A stretch of 64,000 nucleotides of DNA from Gonocerus acuteangulatus (taxonomy: Eukaryota > Arthropoda > Insecta > Hemiptera > Coreidae): NCBI GenBank assembly GCA_946811695.1, contig OX328125.1, positions 105,860,876 through 105,924,875 of the forward strand. The letters are read 5' to 3'. Below are positions 11,944 through 22,590 of this stretch, piece by piece. Each line of letters begins with the position of its first letter. Within the stretch, counting starts at the first letter, position 1. The position numbers and the translations under genes are program-made. The notes under the pieces are model-generated. The model made no database searches, was not told the DNA's origin, and saw only the letters and a program-made list of their open reading frames with translations.

Positions 11944-12290
11944 TCACACCTGATACAAACGTTACATGAAAAACACGCTAAGATGACGGAGTTCCTTCCT
12001 GCCGGAATTCCGATTTGAGCTGGTGTCCTTGGAGTCTCCAGGCCGCTCCCGTTTTGTCCCCGTTAGGGTAGGAATGCTTGAAGATGGTCCCGAAGTAGCC
12101 GAGCGTAAAGACGACCTCGCCCGGGATTAGAAGTCTGGAAAAGAATTGTCTTCACCGATTATTCCCGACTAATCGAGGCGGAACACGGCCTCATCTCGCA
12201 AGGTTTCCCGCGAGGACGGCTCCAAGTAGGAACCCGCCGCTTTGATTTAGCAAACCGTGCTGAACTCAGCTGGAAGGACCTTCAAATCAT
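11944..12290. other. GC-rich island, unassigned
   Basis: Between two hAT-like elements the base composition rises well above the surroundings. On the minus strand one frame is open for about 45 residues (GEVVFTLGYFGTIFKHSYPN onwards), preceded by TTTTCCAG, but no clear donor follows before a stop. It could be a lost exon, a transposon remnant or a regulatory island; I do not recognise the peptide. Confidence 0.35.
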
Positions 12291-12425
12291 TTCTTATAAT
12301 ATTTTGAATTTTTCTTTTAAAAAAATTGATAAGGTTGAATATTGCAGATCGTAAAAATAGAATGTTAAAGTGAGCCTACATTTCACTTGGGCAGAAGACA
12401 ATGTGTGATTAAATGGGCTTATCAC

Positions 12426-12694
12426 CATGGGCGTATATAAGGGGGGCTGCAGCCCCCCTCCCCGAAATTTTGATTCGATGGTAAAACATTGTCGTAAAAC
12501 CCTTAAAAATAAATTAAATAAGATCACTAAGTTCATAAAAAATATTTTATTTTACGCCTAATAGCGTTTTAGTTGCCTAAAACTATTCCAAGTTCTAAAT
12601 TTTTAGTATTCCATACCCCGGAAATGGTCTCACCCCCCCCCCCCCCCGAACTTTTCCCAGCCCCTCCCGAAATTATGTTCTATATACGCCCATG
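12426..12694 (+). mobile_element. hAT-like non-autonomous element, copy 3, with TSD
   Basis: Ends CATGGGCGTATATAAG and TATATACGCCCATG, flanked by CTTATCAC (12418-12425) and CTCATCAC (12695-12702), an 8-bp duplication with one change. A minus-strand 80-codon ORF starting inside is fortuitous. Confidence 0.85.
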
Positions 12695-12864
12695 CTCATC
12701 ACAGCTGACAGAAAAACTCTACAAGAATAATAATTGCTAGCCTAATTATCTGCTAATTTGTAGATTTTTAAGCCTTTTGGGCTGAAAAGCTACAAATAAA
12801 TAAGGTAATAACTTTCATTATGGAAAAAATGAAAATTCTTGGATATGTAAATAACAACAAAAAT

Positions 12865-13524
12865 CATGGGCGTATAAAGAGTGGGGGCTGCAGCCCCCCC
12901 CCCCCCCCTCCCCGAAATTTTGGTTTGTTGGTAAAAATGTCATAAAACCCTTGGAAATAAATTAAATATTTATTTTATTAATTAAGTTTATCGCAACTCA
13001 GGCGACGAAACTGCAACTATAAAGAATTGAGGTAAGTAGAAGAAAGTCAATAATTTAGTCAATGATAAATAGTATAACAAATAAAAAGTATGAGTTGGGC
13101 CGTAAGTAAAGTAGTACATAATAGCTGTGAGAGAAGTAACTTAATTCTCTGTTGATATTTCAGTGTCTCACTCAGTGATATTTTTTTCTCTAAATAAAAA
13201 GGGGGATGGATAAAAATGGGAGAGAAAAGGTGAAAAAATAAAAATAAATAGACAAATAAAATAAATAAAGGAAAAATAAATTGATATTATATATAACGAA
13301 AATAAAGAATTAAAACAGGTGGAGAAAAGAAAAAAGCGTTGCTACATTTTATCCAGAATTTTGATGTTCGAAAGGAATTAAATATGATCACTTAGTTCAT
13401 AAAAAATGTTTCATTTTAGTTGCCTAAAACTATTCCAAGTTCTAAATTGTTAGTATTCCATACCCCGGAAATGGGTCCCAAAATTTTCCCAGCCCCCTGA
13501 AATTATTTCCTATATACGCCCATG
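12865..13524 (+). mobile_element. hAT-like element, copy 4, with about 410 bp of internal extra DNA
   Basis: Both family ends are present (CATGGGCGTATAAAG and TATATACGCCCATG). After AAATTAAATA near 12966 it departs from the family sequence and rejoins at GATCACTTAGTTC near 13384. The extra stretch is A-rich with no ORF. It may be an insertion, or the other copies may be deletion derivatives. Confidence 0.75.
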
Positions 13525-13668
13525 AACCAAATATCAAATAATCTTACTCGTAGGCTTCCAAAGTCCAGGTCATCATAAACATTATGGTCTTATGGTTTTG
13601 ACTTTATCACCATCTTCTTTACAGATGTTTAACAAGTCATGCTGCTAGCTTTCTCAGAGTTTTGCCTG

Positions 13669-13873
13669 AGAATAACCGATGCTCCGTTTTATGTCTCCAA
13701 TTTGACCCTCCATAATGACCTTAATATCCCTTTTATATTATATTCTCTACCGCGAATTCCATTCAACCCCACACGGCCATCCTAACTCCTTAATGAACTC
13801 TCTATCCTCCCAGCACATCCACCTCAACCCCATTCGCCGACTGAAATGCAAGTGGCCTAGAGACCAACTCTAG
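13669..13873 (+). pseudogene. Jockey-type LINE ORF2 C-terminal fragment
   Basis: Frame pieces read RITDAPFYVSNLTLHNDLNI and, after a frameshift, HGHPNSLMNSLSSQHIHLNP then IRRLKCKWPRDQL and a stop at 13871-13873. The order (NAPWYVSN-like, LHNDL-IP, HPN-L, RRLKR-WPRDL-stop) is the extreme C-terminus of Jockey-clade reverse transcriptases. It parallels the better-preserved copy at 57003-57691. This is a dead 5'-truncated insertion. Confidence 0.75.
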
Positions 13874-13977
13874 AAGATGTATTAACTGCAAAATAAAAAC
13901 CCTCTCCGTCTAATGGGTGCTACAACTGTGCACCATCCCACCTCATGTACATTCGTGCCAATATAACCTTACAATAA

Positions 13978-14740
13978 CACAAGTCAACAAATTTTAACTT
14001 TTTGGAAGTAACACGGAAGTGAACCAGCATTTTGGGGGTTCTTGGGTGTACAGAATTCGAATCTGACATTAGTTTTTCCCCTATACGTCAAGTTTTTAAA
14101 ATATAGGGCTCTTAAATTGTTTTTTATAATAATGAATCTTAAAATTTGCAGAAACTAGGACAACAAAATACTAGTGACTTATTTTGCATAGGATGTGGAG
14201 TATACCTAGTTGAGGATTAAGAAAGATGAAGCTGGGCCATACAATAGGCGGAGAATCAGCCTGTTTCTACCGTACAGGATACTTCTTTTTTACCAACTCA
14301 TTCTTGTAATTTTAAAAATTCTAATAGCTGTTTCTTAAAGAAAATGTAATGGAGAATCCAAATTCGCAATTAGATTTTTCCTATCAATTTTATATTTTGT
14401 ACAAAATTCATTTAAAGTTGTGAAAAATTGGCATTTTACAGCATGTTTCTTTGGTTACAAGTATTTTTTTTACAAAACGAACCAACTTATCAGAAATCCA
14501 ACTTCATATTCGTATTATCCACCCAAAAAAGCATTAGAGATTATACAAAACCAGAACGGCAAAAAACTTTTGGTAGACTGAGCAAATTTTAAGATTCATT
14601 GTTATAAAAAAAATAATTTAAAAGTTCTATATTTTAAAAACTTGACGTATAGGGAAAAAAACTAATGTAAGATTCAGCACACTCGAAAACACCCAAAATG
14701 GTGGTCCACTTCCGTGTTACCAAATCACCGTCAACTTGTG
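13978..14740. mobile_element. Foldback element of about 760 bp
   Basis: The left arm runs CACAAGTCAAC, AACACGGAAGTG, CCTATACGTCAAG, AATGAATCTTAAAATTTGC. The right arm holds the inverse words in order (GCAAATTTTAAGATTCATT, CTTGACGTATAGG, CACTTCCGTGTTACC, TCAACTTGTG). Arms are about 180 bp around a unique centre. TAA follows both arms' outer ends. Confidence 0.75.
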
Positions 14741-14882
14741 TAATTTACTAGAAACGTATTTTATACATTGTTGTAAATTTAGAATAAATAAATAAACCAA
14801 AAAAGGTCTAAGTAATCAAATTATTCTTAATCTTTTCCGGAACATGGAAGTAAGCCTACGTTCATAATAGTATACTAATTAA

Positions 14883-15135
14883 AGGGGTCGGGGCAAAATG
14901 GTGCCAAGCAACAATATTAACAAATCATAACTATAGCTTCTATATGTTGGATATTATGTGGGACTATCAGTCTATGATGCAAATACTACTAAAATATGAT
15001 TAAAAGCTCTGTATGCTACTTAATCTTGTTGCTTCTAACCATTTCAACTGATAGTCCCACATAATATCTAATATATAACAGCTACAGTTAAGTTTTGTTA
15101 AGAATGTTGCTTCACACTATTTTGTCCTGACCCCT
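14883..15135. mobile_element. MITE with TTAA-type flank
   Basis: Inverted ends AGGGGTCGGGGCAAAATGG and, on the minus strand, AGGGGTCAGGACAAAATAG. The inner words TTGGATATTATGTGGGACTA and TAGTCCCACATAATATCTAA extend the palindrome. Flanks are TTAA on the left and TCAA on the right. Confidence 0.7.
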
Positions 15136-15263
15136 TCAATGGTATACTATAAGAAACAGTGAAAAGTACTAAGATAAACATTAAATATAAATAAATAAAT
15201 TAAAATTCTTGGATTTTATAGATAAGTGTTGAAGACAGCGCATTATGACTAATATTATATTTT

Positions 15264-15300
15264 TTTTATGGCGCACCTGCATCCAAGCCATTAGCAACAA
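15264..15300 (-). mobile_element. SINE tail fragment
   Basis: TTTTTTTTATGGCGCACC followed by CCAAGCCATTAG is the family 2 SINE 3' tail in minus orientation; the body and head are absent. Confidence 0.5.
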
Positions 15301-16249
15301 TAAATAGTGTATTATTTTTTTTATTTTTAATAAAGCTAAATTTATATTATCAGAGTAATAATTTAAAAAAAAATTGTTCTGTATTATTTTTTTATTATTA
15401 TTCTTTAAATGTACTTGGATAGCTTAAAGTAATAGGAAGTTTATATTTACCGATAGAGTGACTCTAATGGCCATAGAGGTTGATACATCATTGAAAAAAA
15501 GCGAGAGTGATTTTATTATTTGTAGAATGATATATGTTTTATAATTTCTGCAATTTTTATATAATAATAATTAATTGTATCCTTAAAAAAAAAAATAAAC
15601 TGTTTTTTTTTTATAGAACTTGATTATTTTCATTGTAAAAACATTTTTATTTAATTTTATGAATTGAGGATATGTTGGGATTGTGTAAATTTCTATTCAA
15701 ACAGCTCCTCCTTCTTATGGAGAAACAAAGGAGCACAATTACTATATGCTTGTTTTTGTATTATAATTAATTTATAACTTATAATTGATTATGTCCGGTG
15801 TAATCAATTTCTTTTTTAAATTAGTTTTGTGCGTTAAAGTTTAAGAATTTCATTTCTCATAATTGTTTTACAAATCTGGAGGCGAATCGATGTATTTTAT
15901 GTAATAGTTCTCAACTTAATTAATATGGACTAAATGGATTATATAAAATAAAACTTTGCATAATTTTGTGGCTTGAAAGTTTTTAACAAAGCCAAATCGT
16001 ATTGGTTTTTCGAAGAAAATTTTATCTAGTTCACTTAGGTGCAATTTGCAATTATCTAACTTAATAATAATTGTATAATTACAGCTTCGAATTCAACAAA
16101 AAGTGTGAAATTCTTAAAAATAAGCATATTCCTCAGAAAATAACCTAAATAAATAAAAAAAAGGATAGGTTTAGGCTGTATTGTAATGAACAATACAATA
16201 AATAAATTTAAATGATTAAATTTTTAAGTAATTTTCTTCCGGGGCGTTG
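15301..16249. other. AT-rich, nothing recognised
   Basis: Strongly AT-rich with many A and T runs. No ORF, exon or RNA gene recognised. Confidence 0.55.
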
Positions 16250-16700
16250 TTTAAGCAAGGTAGTGTACTACTTAATAAATACACAAAAACTTCTCATTTT
16301 TGTTTATTGATCTTGATGAATAATCCCACATGTAAAAAGAGAACATCCCGCAATCATATCATTAGAGGAACAGGATACTGTACCCCCTGTTCAGCCACCC
16401 TAGTTGTACGCTAGTTTGGCGGCAATTTGAACATATTACAGAGTAAATCCCAAATTCTAATGAACCGATTTAGTTTATGTTTAAAACACTTCTTTCTCAT
16501 GACGTACAGTGAGCTGTAATGCAACAGAAATTATGACCAGTATGAGTAAATTAGAATTTTAGGTCCACAGTAAACCCCCTTTTCAAATGGACTAATTTAG
16601 CTTATATTTACAAGACACCTTTCCCTTTAGATGCCCATGTCGATATACTGAGTGTCGTTAATATAACAACAATAACAGCCGCACTTGCACAATTTTTGTA
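16250..16700 (+). mobile_element. Diverged copy of the large-foldback arm family
   Basis: Shares ordered words with the right arm (TAATAAATACA, GGAACAGGATAC, TTCTAATGAACCGATTTAG, ACACTTCTTTCTCATGA, CAGTATGAGTA) but is much decayed. Confidence 0.6.
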
Positions 16701-16839
16701 GTTGTACATCCATGAGGTATTATTTTCCCTCTTCTCATCAACATGGCTTGATAGCCTGTAGCAGCTTGTTGCCTCAAGAAAGCCAGGTTGAATATTATGT
16801 GCCTTTTTTCCTGAGTTGATGTCGGGATTTAATCTCTAA

Positions 16840-16885
16840 AAGCCCTAAAGAAGGCTTGCATGTCAAGCCAAAACGTTGGCATAAA
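16840..16885 (+). ncRNA. Degenerate hammerhead-like motif
   Basis: CCCTAAAGA, stem GGCTTG-CATGT-CAAGCC, CAAAA, CGTTGGC aligns position by position with the intact motif at 62872 but has lost core bases (CUGANGA has become CUAAAGA and GAAA has become AAAA after a C). Presumably dead. Confidence 0.4.
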
Positions 16886-16976
16886 TGAAAGTCATTTTAG
16901 TTATAAAATGTAGTTTTTATACAATCACATGTCCGAATGCTGATGAAGTACATCTTCCAAAAAATTATATTAAGAA

Positions 16977-17231
16977 ATGAGGTATTTTGTGTGTATTTAT
17001 GTTATAGCCTGTTCAGATGCACAAAATTTTGAGAGAAATATTCCTGACGGTTCCACCATTTGCAAACTCCCATTTCAAGGAATAACACGATATGTGAACC
17101 TTATTATGTCTCGTTTAAGACCAAGGAAGGCTTTGAGATGTCAGACAAAGGAAATAGTATCTAATATTTATCAATACTTAGGCAAAGCTAAGACTAAAAA
17201 CGATTTAAACCTACTAGTGATAAGGTTATAA
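16977..17231 (+). pseudogene. Helix-turn-helix-like transposase N-terminal remnant
   Basis: An 84-codon ORF whose second half reads LRPRKALRCQTKEIVSNIYQ then YLGKAK. This resembles the N-terminal segment (basic start, LR-Q-REIV-NVY-F) seen in transposon-encoded proteins of insects. The same DNA segment recurs inverted at 17255-17342 and again on the minus strand at about 23700-23785, so it is a repeat and not a host gene. Element class is uncertain. Confidence 0.45.
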
Positions 17232-17299
17232 CAGGGAGAATTTTTACCGCCATTTTCCTGCACGGGGCAATATATTAATTGCCCAAATTAAACACTATC

Positions 17300-17438
17300 A
17301 CCCTTGCCTGATCTCTCTAAGCCTTCCCTGGTCCTAAACGAGTATTATTATTGTAAGGAAACTCTCCAGGAATGCTACAAACATTACCCAACTTGCTGAG
17401 GGAAGTACTTATTTATGCTGCTCCTGCGTAACAGACTT
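17300..17438 (-). mobile_element. TIR-end fragment of the large-foldback family
   Basis: The minus strand begins AAAGTCTGTTACGCAGGAGC, then AGCATAAATAAGTACTTCCC, matching the arm start at 8396. Confidence 0.6.
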
Positions 17439-17553
17439 TCTTTTTTTATCGTATGAACAACTTTGATCCAGAATTCGACAAGGGATTCAAATATTATAAC
17501 TTGCACAATATTATTTTTTAATATGGTATGAAAAAAAAAAAACAAAAACTAAC

Positions 17554-17631
17554 CTTGTCTGGAGTCCGGTTCTGTTTTGATCCGAGGAAAAGGCTGTTCG
17601 AGCGCCGTTGGACCGGGTGCCGCCAACTTCT
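17554..17631 (-). CDS. Candidate internal exon of an unknown gene (IKTEPD motif)
   Basis: A 78-bp GC-richer segment on the minus strand is bounded by a good acceptor (ATTGTTACAG) and donor (AAG|GTTAGT). All three frames are open. The frame with two leading bases reads KLAAPGPTALEQPFPRIKTE followed by PDSRQ, and IKTE fits the sumoylation consensus psi-K-x-E common in transcription regulators. It does not join in phase to the 29928 or 24599 exons in that frame. It could be an exon of another minus-strand gene, an alternative exon, or a chance signal. Confidence 0.35.
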
Positions 17632-18078
17632 CTGTAACAATATCAAGACACAATACAGGGAGCAGGCTGTCTAATATCATCCACCCCATCAGACTACCAA
17701 AAGCTTAATCGTACGAAAAAGTAGCCGATTGTTTTGGATGAAATGAGACATAAAAGGAGATATTGAATGAAAAATTAGTTTTGATCCAGTTCCTACTCAG
17801 GCTTATCTAAATGAAGAAGAAATACCACATCCACCTTCGGCAAGAACACTGACACATCTCAAAATTTATCAATTTTCAGTAAAACTCACGACTCAATGAA
17901 ATAAATAAGCTCCTTTAGAGGAAAAATACTGTTCTAAGTATACAATCTTACAAGCTCACAAGAAGCCATTGTATAAAAAATGCTTACAGAGCGACTTTTT
18001 ATATGATTAAATTAAATATTTTAGAAATAACAAGTGAATTTTCACAGTTACCACAATATATTTTCACGAACAATAATG

Positions 18079-18602
18079 CAGTAGACTCTCCCTAATCCGG
18101 CGTCGTTGGGACCGGGGTACAGTTGGATTAGAGAAAACACAGGATTAGAGAATTCAGTTAGAAGCAGTCACTTATGTATTTGAATAACCTTATTATTTGA
18201 GGATATAATAATATGTATTATTTTTAATATTGCATATTTAAGAAGAATTTAGGTACCAAATTATAAAATAAATTCAAAATATGAAAATACTTGCTGGCAA
18301 GGAATAAAAATATGTAGACAGTTAAATTAAATAAAAAATATGTAATTACTAAAAAATCACAGATTTATGCATATATTATTACAAAATCAAAAACTGGTTA
18401 TTTGGAAAATCAGGTGTTCCCTTGTGAAAACATTTATTTTCTTAGTAGAAACACAAGTTCCTGTATCTAAAACAAAACATATATGCCACCTTTTCTAGGA
18501 ACCCTCGAGCCAGTCTCGCTCTTTCAAGTGCTGAGACCTGACACTCATTCCTCTTGGAGACCGCCGGATTTGAGAGAGCGACAGATAAGGGAGAGTCTAC
18601 TG
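18079..18602. mobile_element. pogo/Tigger-like non-autonomous element
   Basis: 524 bp bounded by CAGTAGACTCTCCCTAAT and its inverse (AAGGGAGAGTCTACTG). The subterminal GATTAGAGAAAACACAGGAT resembles pogo/Tigger ends. Flanks are TG on the left and TA on the right, consistent with a mutated TA duplication. No transposase. Confidence 0.7.
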
Positions 18603-18898
18603 TATTACAAAAAACTCAGCTTTTATTAATCTTCTTCAAAGTAATTTAGAACCTGTAAGTTTCTCCGGAAAGTTTAGAAATTTGAGTTGTAACACTGTTC
18701 TTGTTGAAGTTCAAAATAATGGTTAATTTAAAGAAATGGTTAAAATAAACCTTTCAGAAATAACAATTAATCACAGGGGAATACCAGCAAGGTGCAAACC
18801 ACACCATTTATTAGCTCAATTAGATTAATCTAATTGTGAGGGTTAATTACATGTGATTGCACATATTGAAGAATTTTAATAGCTATCAGCGCATTTAA

Positions 18899-19054
18899 CC
18901 CCTGATATTTATAAAGTGTCTGCCAGAGGCGAGGGAATTTGCAGTGAAGTATGTTGGCAGCAGTGAGCATCTAGACTCTAAATGCTCACTGCTGCCAACA
19001 TACTTCACTGAAATTTCCCTCCATGCCTGTCAGACGCTTTATACACACCAGGAG
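18899..19054. mobile_element. Palindromic piggyBac-like MITE, copy 1
   Basis: Near-perfect hairpin: the left end CCCCTGATATTTATAAAGTG pairs with the inverse of the right end. The central arms AGTGAAGTATGTTGGCAGCA are perfectly inverted. Left flank TTAA, right flank ATAA. A second copy lies at 28390-28544 with TTAA on both sides. Confidence 0.8.
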
Positions 19055-19640
19055 ATAAGGTTTCTCGTGACTCTTATTAAGAGTCTATATTATTTTTATA
19101 TTAATTACAATTCTGACAGTACAAAATTATATTTTATAGTCAAAACATTAGATGTCTTTAAAAATATAATTAGAACTTCATTGCCAGCTTATAAATTGAT
19201 TTTTTTGTTTAAATGATTACATGTATTTTGGCTCAGGTGTTAGGGAAAAATATTTTAAAAATCATATATGACTTAACTACTAGAAATAAAATGTATATAT
19301 AGTTAAGTAGTATGTCTAGAAGGTAGTGAGGGGGCCTTGTAGTTAAAATAAAATATTTTGGATTAGTGCTGTTTATGTCGAAAACACATGGTCCACAGTT
19401 TGGCTTGACAAATAGGATGACGTACTGAGTACAGTAAGGGTTACTAACCTGACAGTAAGTATGTAGTTACTGAGGGTGAAAAAGTGCAGAAGCTCAGGTC
19501 GTAAAGAAGTGGATGGAAATTTATGTGAGTATTTTTTATTTAATCCCCATCAAGTAGCTATAGATATTTTATACGACCACAGTTACTTCTTTATTAGTAA
19601 CTGTGGTTAAATATTTTTACTTAATCCCAGTCCTTTTACT
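19055..19640. other. AT-rich, nothing recognised
   Basis: No protein-like ORF beyond chance; the 90-codon ORF at 18944-19216 starts inside the MITE and has no recognisable domain. Confidence 0.5.
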
Positions 19641-19870
19641 TATTTTTTTTTACATATTTTTTAGTTAAATTTTAAGGTCCATTTTTTAAGCAAGGCAAAT
19701 ATTTAGGATGGGATATCTACAGGTTATCACCCTTTTCCGCTCAGGATAGAGGTGAAGGCTTTCATTTTTTTTTTTTTTTTAGTGTGAATTTAACTCACAA
19801 CCCTAACTCCCGGAGTATTATTATTCATTTTATTTATTAAATTTTAACGTACATTTATTATGTATGTATT
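19641..19870 (-). mobile_element. Decayed SINE family 3 fragments
   Basis: The minus-strand words CTATCCTGAGCGGAAAAGGG, TGATAACCTGTAGATATCCC and AATGGACCTTAAAATTTAAC follow the family 3 body and tail order seen at 48446. A second tail fragment follows at about 19840. Confidence 0.55.
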
Positions 19871-20094
19871 ATTATTAAACACTCATGGTAATCAGACCAT
19901 GCAAGTTCATCCATATATATGTTGCAAAGTTTTAGCATTAAGTAACAAATTTTGCGAAGGAATTGATGGCTTATCACCCCCAGTTATAATGATTACAGTT
20001 GTATTCATTGAGAGGAGATTGTAGACTGTTGGGAATGTGGAGGTAGAAATTGTCAGGATTCGGTTGTGGTATCTTAATAAAACTACATTTTTTA

Positions 20095-20165
20095 TGAGAA
20101 AATGAGTTATATTTTTTGCCGACGTTTCGGCTTGAAATTCAACCCTTCATCAGGGCTGTAAAACA
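20095..20165 (-). ncRNA. Hammerhead-ribozyme-like motif in a repeat terminus
   Basis: On the minus strand: stem I strand GCC, core CTGATGA (20153-20147), stem II GGGTTGA/TTCAAGCC, core GAAA (20128-20125), minimal stem III CG, then UC with a predicted cut before GGC. Stem I is GCC/GGC. All conserved core bases are present. The surrounding CTTAATAAAACTACATTTT is shared with 42890 and 62400. Confidence 0.6.
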
Positions 20166-20648
20166 AGGACAGAGTTAATACTAATTTATATACAGAAAAA
20201 AAAACAAAGAAAAACATTATACAAGGAAGAGGGCGAATTATACATTTGGTAATTGTGTGTTATAGTTAGAGTTTAAATTAGAGGTGGATGAATACAGATT
20301 AAGATACCACGACCGAACCCAAACAAATTCTACCTTAAAAACTGTATTTACTTTCTTCTTCTGTAAAGAGGAAATTACCATAAGGCTGGCGGTAGTTTTA
20401 AGAAATAATAATGAAATTGTGATATAAAATAAATGGAATGATTATCACAACATTCATACCTGTATCACCAATAAGTATTTGACATATAAACACATAAAGA
20501 ATATCCTGTACAATTTCTACACATATGACAGGCTGAGAACACAACTGGTTTAAAGTTAGTGTAACTAACTTTTTAGGAAAAAGGGGCTTTCTGTTTGAGA
20601 ATTATAGCAAATCAGTTTTGAAGAAAATTATGCCACCTAAAGCCTTAA

Positions 20649-21387
20649 CACTTTCGCTGCGGGTGTCATTATGGATGGACACTAGCGATCCTACCGTCTT
20701 ACGAGTGTCTCTTGGAAGGACACTCCTCCATTACTTATACCTTTAGATTCAAAAAGCTCGTAAATGGAGGGGATTCACTTTTACAGCTCCAGGTAAAGAT
20801 AGTTGCCTTTAGTATTGTTTGGGCTTTCCAACAGTGTATTCCATTTTCAAATTGTCAGACTGGAAGATTTTTTATAAATTTTTAGACTTTTTCTTCTATA
20901 AATTGTTTATAAGTAAGGTAAAATTTATTATATAATGGATATTTACTTCCTGATTTAATATATTTAAATAATATTCACTAAATTGTTGAATTTTTGTTGC
21001 AGATTTAGTTCTATAAATTAAATACAACATATTTCAAATAAAAATAAATAAAATTTAAAGAACGCGTTAAACTGTTTGATTATCAATAATTTGATTCGAT
21101 TTGTCAGAAACACTCCATCAATTTTACCCCCGACGAATAAAACTTATTTCTTTAATTTTGTAATGTGTGTTTTTTATTTATTTAGCAGGTGGATTCCCTC
21201 GCTTACGGGTCAGAACCGTGTCCCTCCTGAAGGACACTTCAGAAAATGCACTTCCAGTTAGTTTCTTTTGTTGCATTACTATTAAAATCATCAAACATGA
21301 TTAAAACAATTTCTATATGGAAAATTCAAACAAAAAATGCACCCGATACTGAGGAATTCTCAAAAAATTACTGTCGCAGCGAAAGTG
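20649..21387. mobile_element. piggyBac-like non-autonomous element, 739 bp
   Basis: Inverted ends CACTTTCGCTGCG and CGCAGCGAAAGTG, flanked by TTAA on both sides (20645-20648 and 21388-21391), the piggyBac insertion signature. Subterminal copies of AAGGACACT and GTGTC recur near the left end. The 61-codon ORF inside is not a transposase. Confidence 0.85.
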
Positions 21388-21391
21388 TTAA

Positions 21392-22590
21392 AGATAGTTC
21401 AAAATTACTGAAACCAAAATATTAGGTTTATATTTCTTGAACTACAATGAAATGCCAAGAAGTTCAAGAACCTAATGCCCTAACCTAATGTGGGGAAACA
21501 GTTATTCCACTTTTGACCATAAGAAGAGTACATAAAACATAAATTCTAACAGAAAGAAGATTTTTTTGAATATCATTTTAACAGAAAGATTTTTACTGTA
21601 ACTAATGAGTTCTGTAAAGATTTTTAGTATCGGTTGGGTAATATAGTAAAAGAAGCGACATTAAAAATCCCAACATATTTCCAAATGTCTAAGAATAGAA
21701 ATCTGACAACCAGCACTTGATTTAGAATGATTCCTTTATTCTGTTAGATAGTACTTCTATGATTCTATCTGCCGGCTATGTTTTACAAACTTAGGCATTT
21801 CATTTTTGAATAGGTGCAACAATTCTAAGTACATATAAACGAATAAAGTCTTTACTCACACCAGTTGCATTCTCAACACCTCATATAAAGTCACTAAGCA
21901 CATTTCTTTGAAAAATATAAACACAGAAAATTTTATGAGACCTTTAGAAATATGATAGAAGCTAAAATGTAATAATTTCTTTCTGTGTCTAAAAAAATAA
22001 ATAAATTACAAAAAAAAAAGGTCTCATTCATTTTAAGACTTCATTTGTCACCTCACTTTTGATTTATGATTGGTGGTTTAATTACGAAGCTAATTTTTAA
22101 AACATTTGTTTGGTCATTTATTTTTAAAGGAAAAAAATCAGATTGATCATGTTTAAAGTATAGAAACATGCCAAAATTTTTATGCTGATTAAAATCAAAC
22201 GAGAAGTGACAAAAGGCTGAAATGTGCTGTGTTCTCTTTTTTTTACAATGAATACACACAACCACATCACAGTCATGCTGAGAAGAATACATATAAGAAA
22301 CGTCCCAACATTTTGTTAGAAAAACTGTAAAAAAAAAATGTTAGAAAGGACTAATTTAAAAAAAAAAAAAAAAAAAAAAGGAAATCTTATTGAAGCATGC
22401 CATTTTTAGTATGTATACATTTAGTACAGCATAATCTTGCTTTATAAAAGATATTCTGGAACAGAAAATTAATATGAGCTTTATTTGCCTAACATAAGAA
22501 AAGAATTGCGTAATTTTAATAATTTATTGAAAAAATAAGAAAACTGTAAAAATAAATTTAAGAAAGGTTCGCCTTCCTATGATTATAGAG
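21392..22590. other. AT-rich, nothing recognised
   Basis: Low-complexity AT-rich DNA with an A run at about 22357-22379. No exon recognised. Confidence 0.5.
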
